DNA of 64,000 nucleotides from Bacillota bacterium (GTDB lineage: Bacteria > Bacillota > Bacilli > Bacillales_A > Planococcaceae), in NCBI GenBank assembly GCA_018816185.1, contig JAHIWI010000008.1, positions 1 through 64,000 on the forward strand, given 5' to 3'. Numbering within the stretch: position 1 is the stretch's first letter; each line of letters begins with the position of its first letter. Positions 51,321 through 60,739 of the stretch are shown piece after piece. Both the position numbers and the translations under genes were made by a program. The notes under the pieces were generated by a model. The model worked only from the letters and a program-made list of their open reading frames with translations. It did no database searches and was not told the origin of the DNA.

Positions 51321-52775
51321 TTGTATACGTTTTTATTAGGAATAGTGCTATTAGTGGTCGGTTATTTCACATACGGTAAGTTTATTGACAAGATGTTTGG
51401 TGTAAAGGAAGATCGTGCAACACCTGCTTATGTGCAGAGTGATGAAGTCGATTTTGTTCCAATGTCTACGACAAAGAACTCATTAATACAATTATTAAAT
51501 ATTGCAGGAGTAGGACCTATTTTCGGTCCCATTATGGGTGCTTTATACGGTCCTGTTGCTTTCCTTTGGATTGTGTTCGGTGCTATTTTTGCTGGTGCGG
51601 TTCATGACTATTTAACAGGTATGATATCTATCCGTAACCGAGGTGCTCATCTACCTGAATTAGCAGGTCAATACTTAGGTAAAATCATGAAACATGTAGT
51701 AAATGCGTTTGCTGTTCTTTTATTACTATTAGTGGGGACAGTTTTCGTTACAGCTCCAGCTGGCTTGCTATACAACTTAATGGATGGTTGGATGGCAATG
51801 GGTTATATCTTGGTAGCTATTTTTATCTACTACATTTTAGCGACTTTATTACCGATTGATAAAATCATCGGTCGAGTTTATCCGTTATTTGGATTGCTTT
51901 TAATCATTAGTGCGTTAGGTGTTGGTGGTGGCATGATATTTACAGGAGCTGACATTCCTGAATTGACATTGTCTAACTTGCATCCCGATAATATCCCGAT
52001 TTTCCCATTGTTGTTCTTAACGATTTCATGTGGAGCATTATCAGGTTTCCATGCGACACAAACACCAATTATTTCCCGTACGACTCAGTCTGAAAAACAA
52101 GGGCGTAAAATTTTCTACGGCATGATGATTGCAGAAGGTGTTATTGCGATGATTTGGGCTGCAGCAGGTATGGCTTTATTCAATGGTCCCGTTGGTTTGA
52201 ACGAATTATTAGCAGCTGGGGGTCCAGCAATGGTTGTTAGTGAAGCGTCGACTATGTTACTTGGAGCTGTTGGAGGAACTCTAGCAATTCTAGGTGTTAT
52301 CATTCTTCCAATCACTTCTGGAGATACTGCATTTAGAAGTGCTCGAATGATAATTGCAGACTACTTTAAATTAGCTCAAGGTAAAGTGTTAAGTCGCTTA
52401 TGGATTGCGCTTCCATTATTCGTTTTATCATTTGCTTTAACGAAAATCGACTTTACACTACTTTGGAGATATTTCTCTTGGGCAAACCAAACGACAGCAG
52501 TTATTGCGTTGTTTGTAGGTGCGATGTATTTATACATTGCGAAGAAAAACTACTGGGTCGCTCTTATTCCAGGAACATTTATGCTTTACACGACAATGAC
52601 CTATATTCTTAATGCACAAATTGGTTTTAGATTACCAATGAATGTAGCTTATATTGGAGCATCTGTTATAACAATTGCATTAGTAGCATTGTTCTTCGTA
52701 GCAGCAAATAAAGCCCGAGCTGATCAAATTCCATTAGAGGAAGATGTATCAGGATGGGGAGTTAAGACAATATAA
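51321..52775 (+). CDS. cstA: CstA-family carbon starvation / pyruvate or peptide transporter
   Basis: TTG start at 51321 with GAGAGGGG; GPIFGPIMGALYGP, HDYLTGMISIRNRGAHLPEL. Confidence 0.9.
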   Translation: MYTFLLGIVLLVVGYFTYGKFIDKMFGVKEDRATPAYVQSDEVDFVPMSTTKNSLIQLLNIAGVGPIFGPIMGALYGPVAFLWIVFGAIFAGAVHDYLTGMISIRNRGAHLPELAGQYLGKIMKHVVNAFAVLLLLLVGTVFVTAPAGLLYNLMDGWMAMGYILVAIFIYYILATLLPIDKIIGRVYPLFGLLLIISALGVGGGMIFTGADIPELTLSNLHPDNIPIFPLLFLTISCGALSGFHATQTPIISRTTQSEKQGRKIFYGMMIAEGVIAMIWAAAGMALFNGPVGLNELLAAGGPAMVVSEASTMLLGAVGGTLAILGVIILPITSGDTAFRSARMIIADYFKLAQGKVLSRLWIALPLFVLSFALTKIDFTLLWRYFSWANQTTAVIALFVGAMYLYIAKKNYWVALIPGTFMLYTTMTYILNAQIGFRLPMNVAYIGASVITIALVALFFVAANKARADQIPLEEDVSGWGVKTI

Positions 52776-52798
52776 AAATGAACAATGAATAAATGAAG

Positions 52799-52854
52799 AA
52801 GAGGCTGTCCCATAAGGTCATGAAAAATGACTTTATAGGATGACCTCTTTTTTA
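52799..52854 (+). terminator. intrinsic terminator
   Basis: AAGAGGCTGTCCCATAAGGTCAT..ATGACTTTATAGGATGACCTCTTTTTT. Confidence 0.8.
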
Positions 52855-53015
52855 TCCAAATGAGATTTGTTTAATTTCCATGGTCTATTGAATGAAAGGG
52901 AAAATCTTTAAGAAGGGATTTGGGGTTCGGGAGTTTGAATGAGAGATATAGATGATGTATATGCAACTTGCTATTTACGCATACTTGAAGGCGTAAGGGA
53001 GCGTGTATATTCGTG

Positions 53016-53642
53016 ATGACTGATTCTGCATTCAAAGTTCATTTATCTTTGCTTTTCCTAGTAATCGCTGTATTAATTTGGTCTGTGATTAAACCAACTG
53101 AATTTCTGACGTGGGTTGCTGAATCCAGTCCTGCAATCGTTGCTTTAGTCATCTTAATCGCAACTTATCGCAAGTTTCGTTTAACGACACTTTCATATAC
53201 GATAATTGCTATCTTATCTATTTTGACATTCATAGGTGGTCATTACACCTATTCGGAAGTGCCTCTATTTAATTGGCTACAAGATACATACGATTTAAAA
53301 CGAAATCATTATGATCGATTTGGGCATTTCCTAAAAGGTTTGTCGGCAATCGTTGTAATGGAGATTTTGATAAGGAAAACGTTATTAAAAAGGGGTGCAT
53401 GGCTAAAAGGAATTACCATTAGTATCATCCTTGCTATTGCAGCACTTTATGAGATAGTGGAGTGGTTGAGTACGAAGTTGCCATATGCACAGAAAGAAAA
53501 AGAAGATTTCTTAGGGATGCAAGGAGACAGATGGGATGCTCAATGGGACATGTTCCTTGCTTTGAGTGGATCAATTTTAGCTTTAATCATTTTTTCACGT
53601 TTACTCAATAAGCAGTTGAAAAAGTTAAAACACCCCTACTAG
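53016..53642 (+). CDS. DUF2238/YjdF-family membrane protein
   Basis: NHYDRFGHFLKG..EIVEWLSTKL..GMQGDRWDAQWDMFLA. Confidence 0.88.
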   Translation: MTDSAFKVHLSLLFLVIAVLIWSVIKPTEFLTWVAESSPAIVALVILIATYRKFRLTTLSYTIIAILSILTFIGGHYTYSEVPLFNWLQDTYDLKRNHYDRFGHFLKGLSAIVVMEILIRKTLLKRGAWLKGITISIILAIAALYEIVEWLSTKLPYAQKEKEDFLGMQGDRWDAQWDMFLALSGSILALIIFSRLLNKQLKKLKHPY

Positions 53643-53677
53643 AGACGCACAGAGCGTCGATAGAGGGGTGTTTTTGA
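53630..53677. terminator. intrinsic terminator
   Basis: AAACACCCCTActagaGACGCacagaGCGTCgaTAGAGGGGTGTTTTT. Confidence 0.9.
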
Positions 53678-53704
53678 GTTTGACAGTAGAATGGCAAAGT
53701 AAAC

Positions 53705-54292
53705 TTAGCTATTTTGTCTTTGTAAAATTGGTTTTAATCGATATCCAAATAGTCCAGCTAAAACAGCTAAAATCAAATCTTTAGGCAATGGAACGACCAT
53801 CCATGCCCAAGCCATTTTGTATGAAAATCCTTCAGGTGCTGAAAACCAAAGTTTATAAGCTGCATACATCCAGTTTGTACCGAATACATAGTTGAAAACA
53901 AGGCCAGCTAAACCAGCAACTACGAACCCGACTTTTGATGGATACTTTTCTACTATATATCCTACGATATACGCCACTAAAATGAATGATAGAATAAATC
54001 CAAATGTGGGACTAAGTATCGTATCTAATCCACCAGAAAATTTTGCAAAGACAGGTAAACCTGCTAAACCGATAAGAGCGTATACCAGCATTGCAATAGC
54101 ACCTTGGCGTTTGCCAAGTAACATTCCTGCTAAAATAGCGAAAAATGTTTGAAGTGTAATAGGAACGCCACCGATTATTAAAAAGGAAGCGATATTGGCG
54201 CCAATCATCATTAAAGCAGCGAACATCGCTGTTTGTACCAGTTGTAATGTGCGTGAATGATTGCTTGATCTAGTTGCAGTAGAGCTCGTCAT
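53705..54292 (-). CDS. bioY: BioY biotin transporter (ECF S component)
   Basis: GGVPITLQTFFAILAGMLLGKRQGA..YALIGLAGLPVFAKFSGG. Confidence 0.93.
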   Translation of the reverse strand: MTSSTATRSSNHSRTLQLVQTAMFAALMMIGANIASFLIIGGVPITLQTFFAILAGMLLGKRQGAIAMLVYALIGLAGLPVFAKFSGGLDTILSPTFGFILSFILVAYIVGYIVEKYPSKVGFVVAGLAGLVFNYVFGTNWMYAAYKLWFSAPEGFSYKMAWAWMVVPLPKDLILAVLAGLFGYRLKPILQRQNS

Positions 54293-54346
54293 GTTAATCC
54301 TCCATTAAGTCAATTTAGCATCAGTATAATAGAAGTTTAATTTATA

Positions 54347-54376
54347 AGTCAACTTAAATTTTGGTTTAGTTAACAC
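54347..54376 (-). promoter_or_regulatory. candidate BirA operator overlapping bioY promoter
   Basis: minus strand TGTTAAC-N15-GTTGACT; TTGACT also serves as -35, with TATACT ~18 bp downstream. Confidence 0.6.
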
Positions 54377-54497
54377 AAAACTTTTAAAATTAAATTCAGA
54401 TAACTATATTTCTAATAAATTGAAAATAAGTATAATGTATAAAAGATCTATTGTTTCCAATAAGTACTAATGAGTAAATGAAGAGAGGAATGAGGAA

Positions 54498-54836
54498 ATG
54501 AAAAATAATTTCATTGCAATATCTATAGTTAGTTTAGGTATTTGCATTCTTATTGGGAGCTGGTTAATAGCGGAGGGTTTTAAAGAAGTAAATGAATCAG
54601 TCCCTACTACAACAATTAAACAAGTAGACTTTTCTAAAGCACAACTCATGACAACAAAAGAAGTAGCCAACTATTTAGGAATCGATCAGGAAGAAATGGT
54701 TAAGTTAGGTCCAGTTGGAGGAGAGGGATACACCTCGAGCATCTTACCTTATGTGAAGATTGGCAACAAAGTCTATTATTCTAAATTAGCGATTGATATG
54801 TGGTTGCAACGTGGGGAGTCAGTTAGTGTTGAGTAA
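54498..54836 (+). CDS. N-terminally membrane-anchored excisionase/MerR-like HTH domain protein
   Basis: TM segment FIAISIVSLGICILIGSWLIA then MTTKEVANYLGI..YVKIGNKVYYSKLAIDMWLQ. Confidence 0.75.
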   Translation: MKNNFIAISIVSLGICILIGSWLIAEGFKEVNESVPTTTIKQVDFSKAQLMTTKEVANYLGIDQEEMVKLGPVGGEGYTSSILPYVKIGNKVYYSKLAIDMWLQRGESVSVE

Positions 54837-54874
54837 ACAATGTTTACATTAGGGAATGAAAGAGAGGGGAAAGT

Positions 54875-55543
54875 ATGAAAGGGATTACCAATTCGATCAC
54901 AGGATTTAAAGGGTTAGAGGTACCATATAGATTTATTAAACATGAGAAGACATCAAATCAATTAGCCATTTTCCTACCGGGTGAGGGATATACAAATAGT
55001 CGCCCGTTATTTCATTTTACTGAGGATGTTTTCAAGAATCATAATACTGATATATTAGAAATAGATTATCAGTACAAAGAAAAAGCGTATGATGATTTCA
55101 GTATGGAAGAGATTTGCGAGGCAGTCCAATATGATGTTAAAAAAGTGATTGAAAGCGTTCTTTCAGAGATATCTTATGATCAATACTATTTTGTTGCCAA
55201 ATCATTAGGGACAATAGGATTAAACTCGATTATGAATAAACCCGAATTTGAAAACGCTAAAATCATTTGGTTAACTCCTTTACTCGTAAGAGATGAGGTT
55301 CTAGAAGCTATGGTTCAAAGTCAGCATATCTCGCTAAGCTTTATGGGAACCAATGATCGAAATTATGTAGTGCCTCGTTATGAGCGCATGATACAAAATC
55401 CAAATATCTTATCTTCGCTGATTCCACAAATTAATCATGGAATGCAGTACGAAGCAGACACACTTGGATCAATCGATGTCCTAAAGAAGGTCATTGGAGA
55501 TATCGAGTATTTTGTGAAAAGTACGATGATTGAGAATAAGTGA
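54875..55543 (+). CDS. alpha/beta hydrolase-like protein
   Basis: FVAKSLGTIGLNS nucleophile elbow; C-terminal His region QINHGM. Confidence 0.7.
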   Translation: MKGITNSITGFKGLEVPYRFIKHEKTSNQLAIFLPGEGYTNSRPLFHFTEDVFKNHNTDILEIDYQYKEKAYDDFSMEEICEAVQYDVKKVIESVLSEISYDQYYFVAKSLGTIGLNSIMNKPEFENAKIIWLTPLLVRDEVLEAMVQSQHISLSFMGTNDRNYVVPRYERMIQNPNILSSLIPQINHGMQYEADTLGSIDVLKKVIGDIEYFVKSTMIENK

Positions 55544-55548
55544 GAATG

Positions 55549-55592
55549 AAAAAGTGCCGTCATGGAAATTTACCATGACGGTGTTTTTTCGG
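55549..55592 (+). terminator. intrinsic terminator
   Basis: CGTCATGGaaatttaCCATGACGGTGTTTTTT. Confidence 0.88.
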
Positions 55593-55727
55593 TTGTCTAT
55601 CATCTTAAAAAATTAGTATTCAAGTGTTATTAAAAGTGATAATCTGAATTTAGAATATTCAAAAACTATTATTCAACATATGATTTGATAGGGTGTCAAA
55701 TTTCGATAAAAGGTACGGTGCTAATAT

Positions 55728-56987
55728 ATGGAGCTTCTCACAAAGGATTTACTTATTAATTTTTTGTTCATTCTCTTGCCGTTGTTTTTATTACAATTGT
55801 TTTATTCTCTAAGGTTTGTCTATAAAATTGATAAATTAAAAGACATTTTATTTACAATCCTTTCGATGCTTTCAATTGGATTATGTATGGCCTTTCCGTT
55901 CTCTATAGGGGATGGATTAATTTTTGATTTGAGAAGAGTTCCATTAATTTTAGGTGTTCTATATGGAGGACCTAGAATTGGTATACTATTACTCGCTTTT
56001 CTTATTGTTACACGTGGTTTAATAGGAATAGAAACTGGGTTTTATATTTCTATGGTATCCTTCACCGTGCTGACGATTTTTTTAAGTGTTGTATCAAAGT
56101 ATTATGTCAAAATGACTTTGAATAAAAAGCTTGTTATAAGTGGACTATTAGTTACCGTTTCAATTCAGATGACGTATCTTCTAATTACGAGGTTTGCTTT
56201 GTTGGAATTACCCAATCACATTTGGATCCAATATTTTGCAGTAAACATTATCGCGACGTTGATGGGGACGTTTTTAATTGAAATCATACGTATGAATGCT
56301 GATTTATTAGAGAAGTTGATGAAAGCAGAAAAACTAAAAATAGTTAGTCATTTAGCGGCGAGTATTTCTCATGAAGTGAGAAACCCTTTAACAACTTGTA
56401 AAGGATTTTTACAACTTTCACATCAAGAAGAAACCTCTCCTAATATAAGGAATTATTTAGGGACGGCGATACAGGAGTTGGATCGAGCATCTAATATTAT
56501 TAATGATTACTTAACGTTTGCGAAGCCTGCTCCAGAAACCATGGAGAAAATTTCTGTTTGTAATGAAGTCCAAAATGTTGTCAATATATTAACTCCGTTA
56601 GCCAATATGAGCAACGTTCAACTTAAAACTTCAAAAGTTGAATATATTGAGTGCTTTATTTTAGGTGATCATAGGAGATTGCAGCAATCTTTAATTAATA
56701 TCGTAAAGAATGGTATTGAATCTATGCATAATGGTGGGGAATTAGAGATACATTTAACTTCTGATTATTCTTCAGTACGTATTGAGATTCGAGATGAAGG
56801 CAAAGGAATGAGTCAGCATCAAATTAACCGATTAGGTGAACCGTATTTTACCACAAAGGAAAATGGAACTGGTTTAGGCATGATGGTGTCTTTCAGTCTT
56901 ATTAAAAGTATGGGTGGGCAAGTCAATGTAGATAGTGAAGTTGGAAAGTGGACATTGTTTTCAATTGAATTTCCAGTAGTTCAGTAA
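55728..56987 (+). CDS. KinB-like sporulation-type sensor histidine kinase
   Basis: 5TM N-terminus; SHEVRNPLTTCKGFLQL, DEGKGM, GTGLGMMVSFSLIKSMGGQ. Confidence 0.88.
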   Translation: MELLTKDLLINFLFILLPLFLLQLFYSLRFVYKIDKLKDILFTILSMLSIGLCMAFPFSIGDGLIFDLRRVPLILGVLYGGPRIGILLLAFLIVTRGLIGIETGFYISMVSFTVLTIFLSVVSKYYVKMTLNKKLVISGLLVTVSIQMTYLLITRFALLELPNHIWIQYFAVNIIATLMGTFLIEIIRMNADLLEKLMKAEKLKIVSHLAASISHEVRNPLTTCKGFLQLSHQEETSPNIRNYLGTAIQELDRASNIINDYLTFAKPAPETMEKISVCNEVQNVVNILTPLANMSNVQLKTSKVEYIECFILGDHRRLQQSLINIVKNGIESMHNGGELEIHLTSDYSSVRIEIRDEGKGMSQHQINRLGEPYFTTKENGTGLGMMVSFSLIKSMGGQVNVDSEVGKWTLFSIEFPVVQ

Positions 56988-57143
56988 ATATCCCTATATT
57001 TTCATATGAAAAAGCGGCTGAATTTAAATCTTCAGTCGCTTTTTGTTTGGATTTCATTCGTGTAATGTTGTGTTTGGATAGTTCGTGTAAGAGTTATATG
57101 GCTATCTTGATTTACATTTAATCGATTATAAAGGAGTATTTGC

Positions 57144-57623
57144 ATGACAGGTAAGACACACATCATTGGCGGATTGGCAGCAAGTCTTGCAGTTTCGCAG
57201 TTTTCAAATTACGATCCTGTTCTTTTAGTAGGAGCGGGAGTTGTCGGTGGACTGATCCCTGATATTTGTCATGGCGGTAGTAAAATTGGTCGAACGTTTC
57301 CACTGTTATCGAGATTGATTAACATTTTGTTTGGACATCGTTCTTTCACGCACAGTTTGCTTTTTTTGGTCATTGTCGCAGCACTTTTACATACATATGC
57401 ACAAAATGAAGCAGTGACTGTAGGGATTTTAGTTGGTATGATCAGCCATTACATTTTAGACATGTCTACAAAAAATGGGATTAAATTATTTTTCCCAATA
57501 ACAATTAAGGTGCGTTTTCCGATGACAACACGAACTGGTGGGAAAGTGGAAGAATTGATATTGGCAGCTTTGTCTTTGATATCCGTTTATTTTGGATACG
57601 AAGCGTTTGGTTTTTATTTTTAA
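57144..57623 (+). CDS. YdjM/DUF457-family membrane metal-dependent hydrolase
   Basis: MTGKTHIIGGLA, GGLIPDICHGGSKIGRT, HRSFTHSLLF, HYILDMSTKNG. Confidence 0.88.
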   Translation: MTGKTHIIGGLAASLAVSQFSNYDPVLLVGAGVVGGLIPDICHGGSKIGRTFPLLSRLINILFGHRSFTHSLLFLVIVAALLHTYAQNEAVTVGILVGMISHYILDMSTKNGIKLFFPITIKVRFPMTTRTGGKVEELILAALSLISVYFGYEAFGFYF

Positions 57624-57639
57624 AGACTATGCTCAATAA

Positions 57640-57775
57640 AAAAGAATGATCGGCTATTTCTTTCGCTTTCTCCGGACGAAACGCTAACCTCATCAGCTCA
57701 TCTGTCTACAACCAGCTGTGTCTGTGAGGTTAAGTTTGTTTCTTTATTCCGCAGAAGTCTTTAGAAATACCGACC
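57640..57775. repeat. possible highly degenerate copy of the GC-rich repeat
   Basis: CTTTCGCTTTCTCCGGACG..TTCCGCAGAAGTCTTTAG flanks; weak similarity. Confidence 0.3.
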
Positions 57776-57859
57776 ATTTTTTTATAAAAATGCAGGTTTC
57801 TAGTTGTATAAATTCCATCAAATTTCGAATCCTAATCCATGGTTAAATAGAAAACCACT

Positions 57860-58378
57860 TTAATTAGCAGCATCAGGGAATATACGTTTAACAAGCATGC
57901 TGAATTCTTCACCTAAACCTTCAATTGGTTCGCCCGCTTCGATTTTATCAGCATAGTCCGTCATTCGATCAACAAAGTCTGGATTCACTGACACATATAC
58001 ATTTTCTAAATCCGTATTTGTCGCTTTAACTTGATCACCAATTTTAGCGTTAATTTGCTCGATTTCGTCAGAACCTTCTACTACTTCTGATAAATCATCT
58101 GTTAATACAGCTGCTACATAAGCATTGTTATTTGTAATAATGACCGTAGCACTTTTCACTTCTTCTAATTCCGTCACTTTTTTCTCCGCTTCATCGGCAC
58201 GTTCTAAATTTGCGTTGTCCATTTCATCTTCATTTTCCATTTCGTTGTTTAGGGATTCATCTGGCTCCGCATTGTTTGTGGTGTTATCAGTGGTTTTGTC
58301 CGCTTCTTGTGTTCCACATCCAAAAAGCGCTAAACAAAGAATAAGGGTTGAAAGGAGTATCCATAATTTCTTCATTTT
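57860..58378 (-). CDS. YhcN/YlaJ-family sporulation lipoprotein
   Basis: LFGC lipobox; KSATVIITNNNAYVAAVL; start at MKKLWIL. Confidence 0.85.
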   Translation of the reverse strand, partial: KMKKLWILLSTLILCLALFGCGTQEADKTTDNTTNNAEPDESLNNEMENEDEMDNANLERADEAEKKVTELEEVKSATVIITNNNAYVAAVLTDDLSEVVEGSDEIEQINAKIGDQVKATNTDLENVYVSVNPDFVDRMTDYADKIEAGEPIEGLGEEFSMLVKRIFPDAAN

Positions 58379-58515
58379 GTACCTCCAAATAGTTTGATGC
58401 TTTAGGTTGGGCATTTATTTGCCCTTTACTCATGGTTTTATTTGGTGATACAGATGAAAATGAATGAGAAAAAGCGACTGAAAGAAAGCAGTCAGTCGCT
58501 TTTTTAAATACTTAT

Positions 58516-59232
58516 CTACTCTAATTCAGCCGATTGAATTACTTTTTGTCCATCAATGATGACGTAGAAAACTCTGATTTTCACTTTTGATTCTAAATCA
58601 TCGAAAAATGGTCTTGCTACTTCGGCAAGTCGCATTGCTTCAATCTCATTTTGTTCATTGACCACTTCAATGGAGTTTAAATCTTGTCTGCCATTATAAG
58701 TGACGACCTCTTCTTCGACTTTTAATTTCCCATCACTTAAAGTTGTTGCAGTTGCACCTTCCCAAATGATTTCCTCAGATACCTTCCAGTCTTCTGCTTC
58801 TTCTGCAGTTGACCAAACCTCAAGTGTATAAGTTCCATTTACTAGGGAAGCAAGGCCTTCAGAGGCATCAACATCCATTTCAAGCGTTTCGCCAGGTTTC
58901 AACACGCTTTCTTGAAGCATTTGCGTGTACATTTTGTTCTCTGAGTCCTTGTAAAGGACATCTCCGTTTTCATCCATTAGCTGATAATCGAAAAATTGAG
59001 CGCTGTTCATCGTTAAGGTTACATCTTTCTCTGTGTCATTTTTAAGCTGGAAGACATACTGATGATCACCTGCTTCATTCTTAATTAAGCTAGGGACCAC
59101 AGCACCTGCTACAATTCCTTTGTTTTCATTGTCGCTTCCTGTGTTGGAATCTTCACTTTCGTCAGTTGTTCCACAAGCGGCTAACAATAAAACTACACCA
59201 GCAGTCATCATCATTTTCCACAATTTCTTCAT
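58516..59232 (-). CDS. BsuPI-domain lipoprotein
   Basis: LLAAC lipobox; FQLKNDTEKDVTLTMNSAQFFDYQLMDENGDVLYKDSENKMYTQMLQESVLKPGETLE. Confidence 0.85.
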   Translation of the reverse strand: MKKLWKMMMTAGVVLLLAACGTTDESEDSNTGSDNENKGIVAGAVVPSLIKNEAGDHQYVFQLKNDTEKDVTLTMNSAQFFDYQLMDENGDVLYKDSENKMYTQMLQESVLKPGETLEMDVDASEGLASLVNGTYTLEVWSTAEEAEDWKVSEEIIWEGATATTLSDGKLKVEEEVVTYNGRQDLNSIEVVNEQNEIEAMRLAEVARPFFDDLESKVKIRVFYVIIDGQKVIQSAELE

Positions 59233-59390
59233 TGGAATAAACCACCCTTCATTTATATATATTAGTCCGTAGTAAGAGTAGAAGAGTTACAACAAAATTA
59301 AAATAATTATGTGTTATAAGGATAACGTTGAAACTTTCATAGGCGTTATCTCGTATCTTGTATCAAATGGTTTTTGGAAGGAATTTGTAG

Positions 59391-60038
59391 ATGAAAAACA
59401 ACGTTATCTTGCTCGATTTAATTTTTTATTTAGCTTTGCCCTTATTTGTATGGCATGTGTTACGCGACCATGTTGGTGACTACTATGCCATGTTGTTGAC
59501 GAGTGTACCAGGAATTATTTATACCTTATATCGATTTAAACAAACCAAGAAACTGAATGTTACCGGGACTTTTATTTTGGCGTCTTTAGTCATTGGAACT
59601 GTGATTGACTTATTATCAGGATCTGCACTAAGACTTCTATGGAATAATGTATTTTACTCACTTGCTATGGGTGTGTTTTTTTTAGGAACGATGCTATTTA
59701 AACGTCCACTAGCACTCTATTTCGCATTAGATGTGGCTGAATTACAAGGTCATGATCGGAAATTTAGTGAGCGTTTATTTTATCACAAACCATTAATCCT
59801 TATTTTCCAAGGAATCACACTTATTTTAGCTTTAAGAAGTGGTTTGTTCGCAGGTTTAAATTCCTGGTTAATCTTAGAGTATGGAGTCGAGGCTTTTGAT
59901 AAAGGAATTGTATTAAAACAAGTATTAGGTTGGGTAATAACCGGCGTAACTGTTATCGGGTTTTTCTATGTAAGTAAAGTGATACAAGACTCGCCCGAAT
60001 TGATTAAGAAAGTGCAAGCTGATCTTGCAGAAACGTGA
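59391..60038 (+). CDS. VC0807-family membrane protein
   Basis: multi-TM; SVPGIIYTLYRFKQTKKLNVTGTFIL..FKRPLALYFA. Confidence 0.75.
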   Translation: MKNNVILLDLIFYLALPLFVWHVLRDHVGDYYAMLLTSVPGIIYTLYRFKQTKKLNVTGTFILASLVIGTVIDLLSGSALRLLWNNVFYSLAMGVFFLGTMLFKRPLALYFALDVAELQGHDRKFSERLFYHKPLILIFQGITLILALRSGLFAGLNSWLILEYGVEAFDKGIVLKQVLGWVITGVTVIGFFYVSKVIQDSPELIKKVQADLAET

Positions 60039-60098
60039 TTTTAGGTTTTATTGAAGAGGAATAGGGAACTCTTATTACTAAAAAAGGAGAGGATTTCT

Positions 60099-60467
60099 AT
60101 GCCTTGGAATAAAAATGATTACCCAGATTCATTTAATAACTTGAATGCAAATGTTAGAAATAAAGCAATCGAAATTGCCAATGCATTGCTTGAGGATGGA
60201 ATGGAGGAAGGAAGAGCCATTGCCATCGCCACTGAAAAGGCAAGAGAATATGTGACTGGAGACAAGAAGCAAGACGTCTATCAAGTGAACGCACATACCG
60301 ACGGATGGCAATTAACGAAAGAATCGAGCAAGAAAGCTATTTTTGTATCCGAAACGAAAGATGCATTACTCGAAAAAGCCAAACCATATGTAAATGAAAA
60401 AAACGGGGTATTGAAGGTTTACCATGAAGACGGTTCTTTGCAAGATACATTTTATGAAGTAGATTGA
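60099..60467 (+). CDS. DUF2188-containing protein
   Basis: MPWNKNDYPDSFNNLNANVRNKAIEIANALLEDGMEEGRAIAIAT..; ATG at 60099 with AAAGGAGAGG. Confidence 0.85.
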   Translation: MPWNKNDYPDSFNNLNANVRNKAIEIANALLEDGMEEGRAIAIATEKAREYVTGDKKQDVYQVNAHTDGWQLTKESSKKAIFVSETKDALLEKAKPYVNEKNGVLKVYHEDGSLQDTFYEVD

Positions 60468-60559
60468 TCTTGAGGTTGCCTCGTTAGGAGGTGACCTTTT
60501 TTGATTGTCGCCTAGTATGCTACAGCCACTAAATCAAGGGTATTGAATTGTTTGAAAAT

Positions 60560-60695
60560 CATGAATTTTAGAATGTGGTACTCGAATCCTTGAATCGGGT
60601 ACTCGAATTCGAGAATAGCGCCATCCAAATGGAGAACAACCACAACCAATCCTTGAATACCAACCGCCAAATCGAGAATGCTCCTATTTCGAGAC
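60560..60695. repeat. degenerate 21-bp tandem repeat array
   Basis: GAAT/GAAC box recurs at 60571, 60592, 60613, 60634, 60655, 60676; partner box at 60563, 60584, 60605, then (as CAAA/CAAT-type) at 60626, 60647, 60668. Confidence 0.85.
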
Positions 60696-60702
60696 AAAAA
60701 TA

Positions 60703-60733
60703 AAAAAGCCTCTGCCGCAGCAGAAGCTTCCAA
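60703..60733 (-). terminator. intrinsic terminator of amino-acid ABC operon
   Basis: minus strand AAGCTTCTGCtgcgGCAGAGGCTTTTTT. Confidence 0.85.
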
Positions 60734-60739
60734 ATGTAA

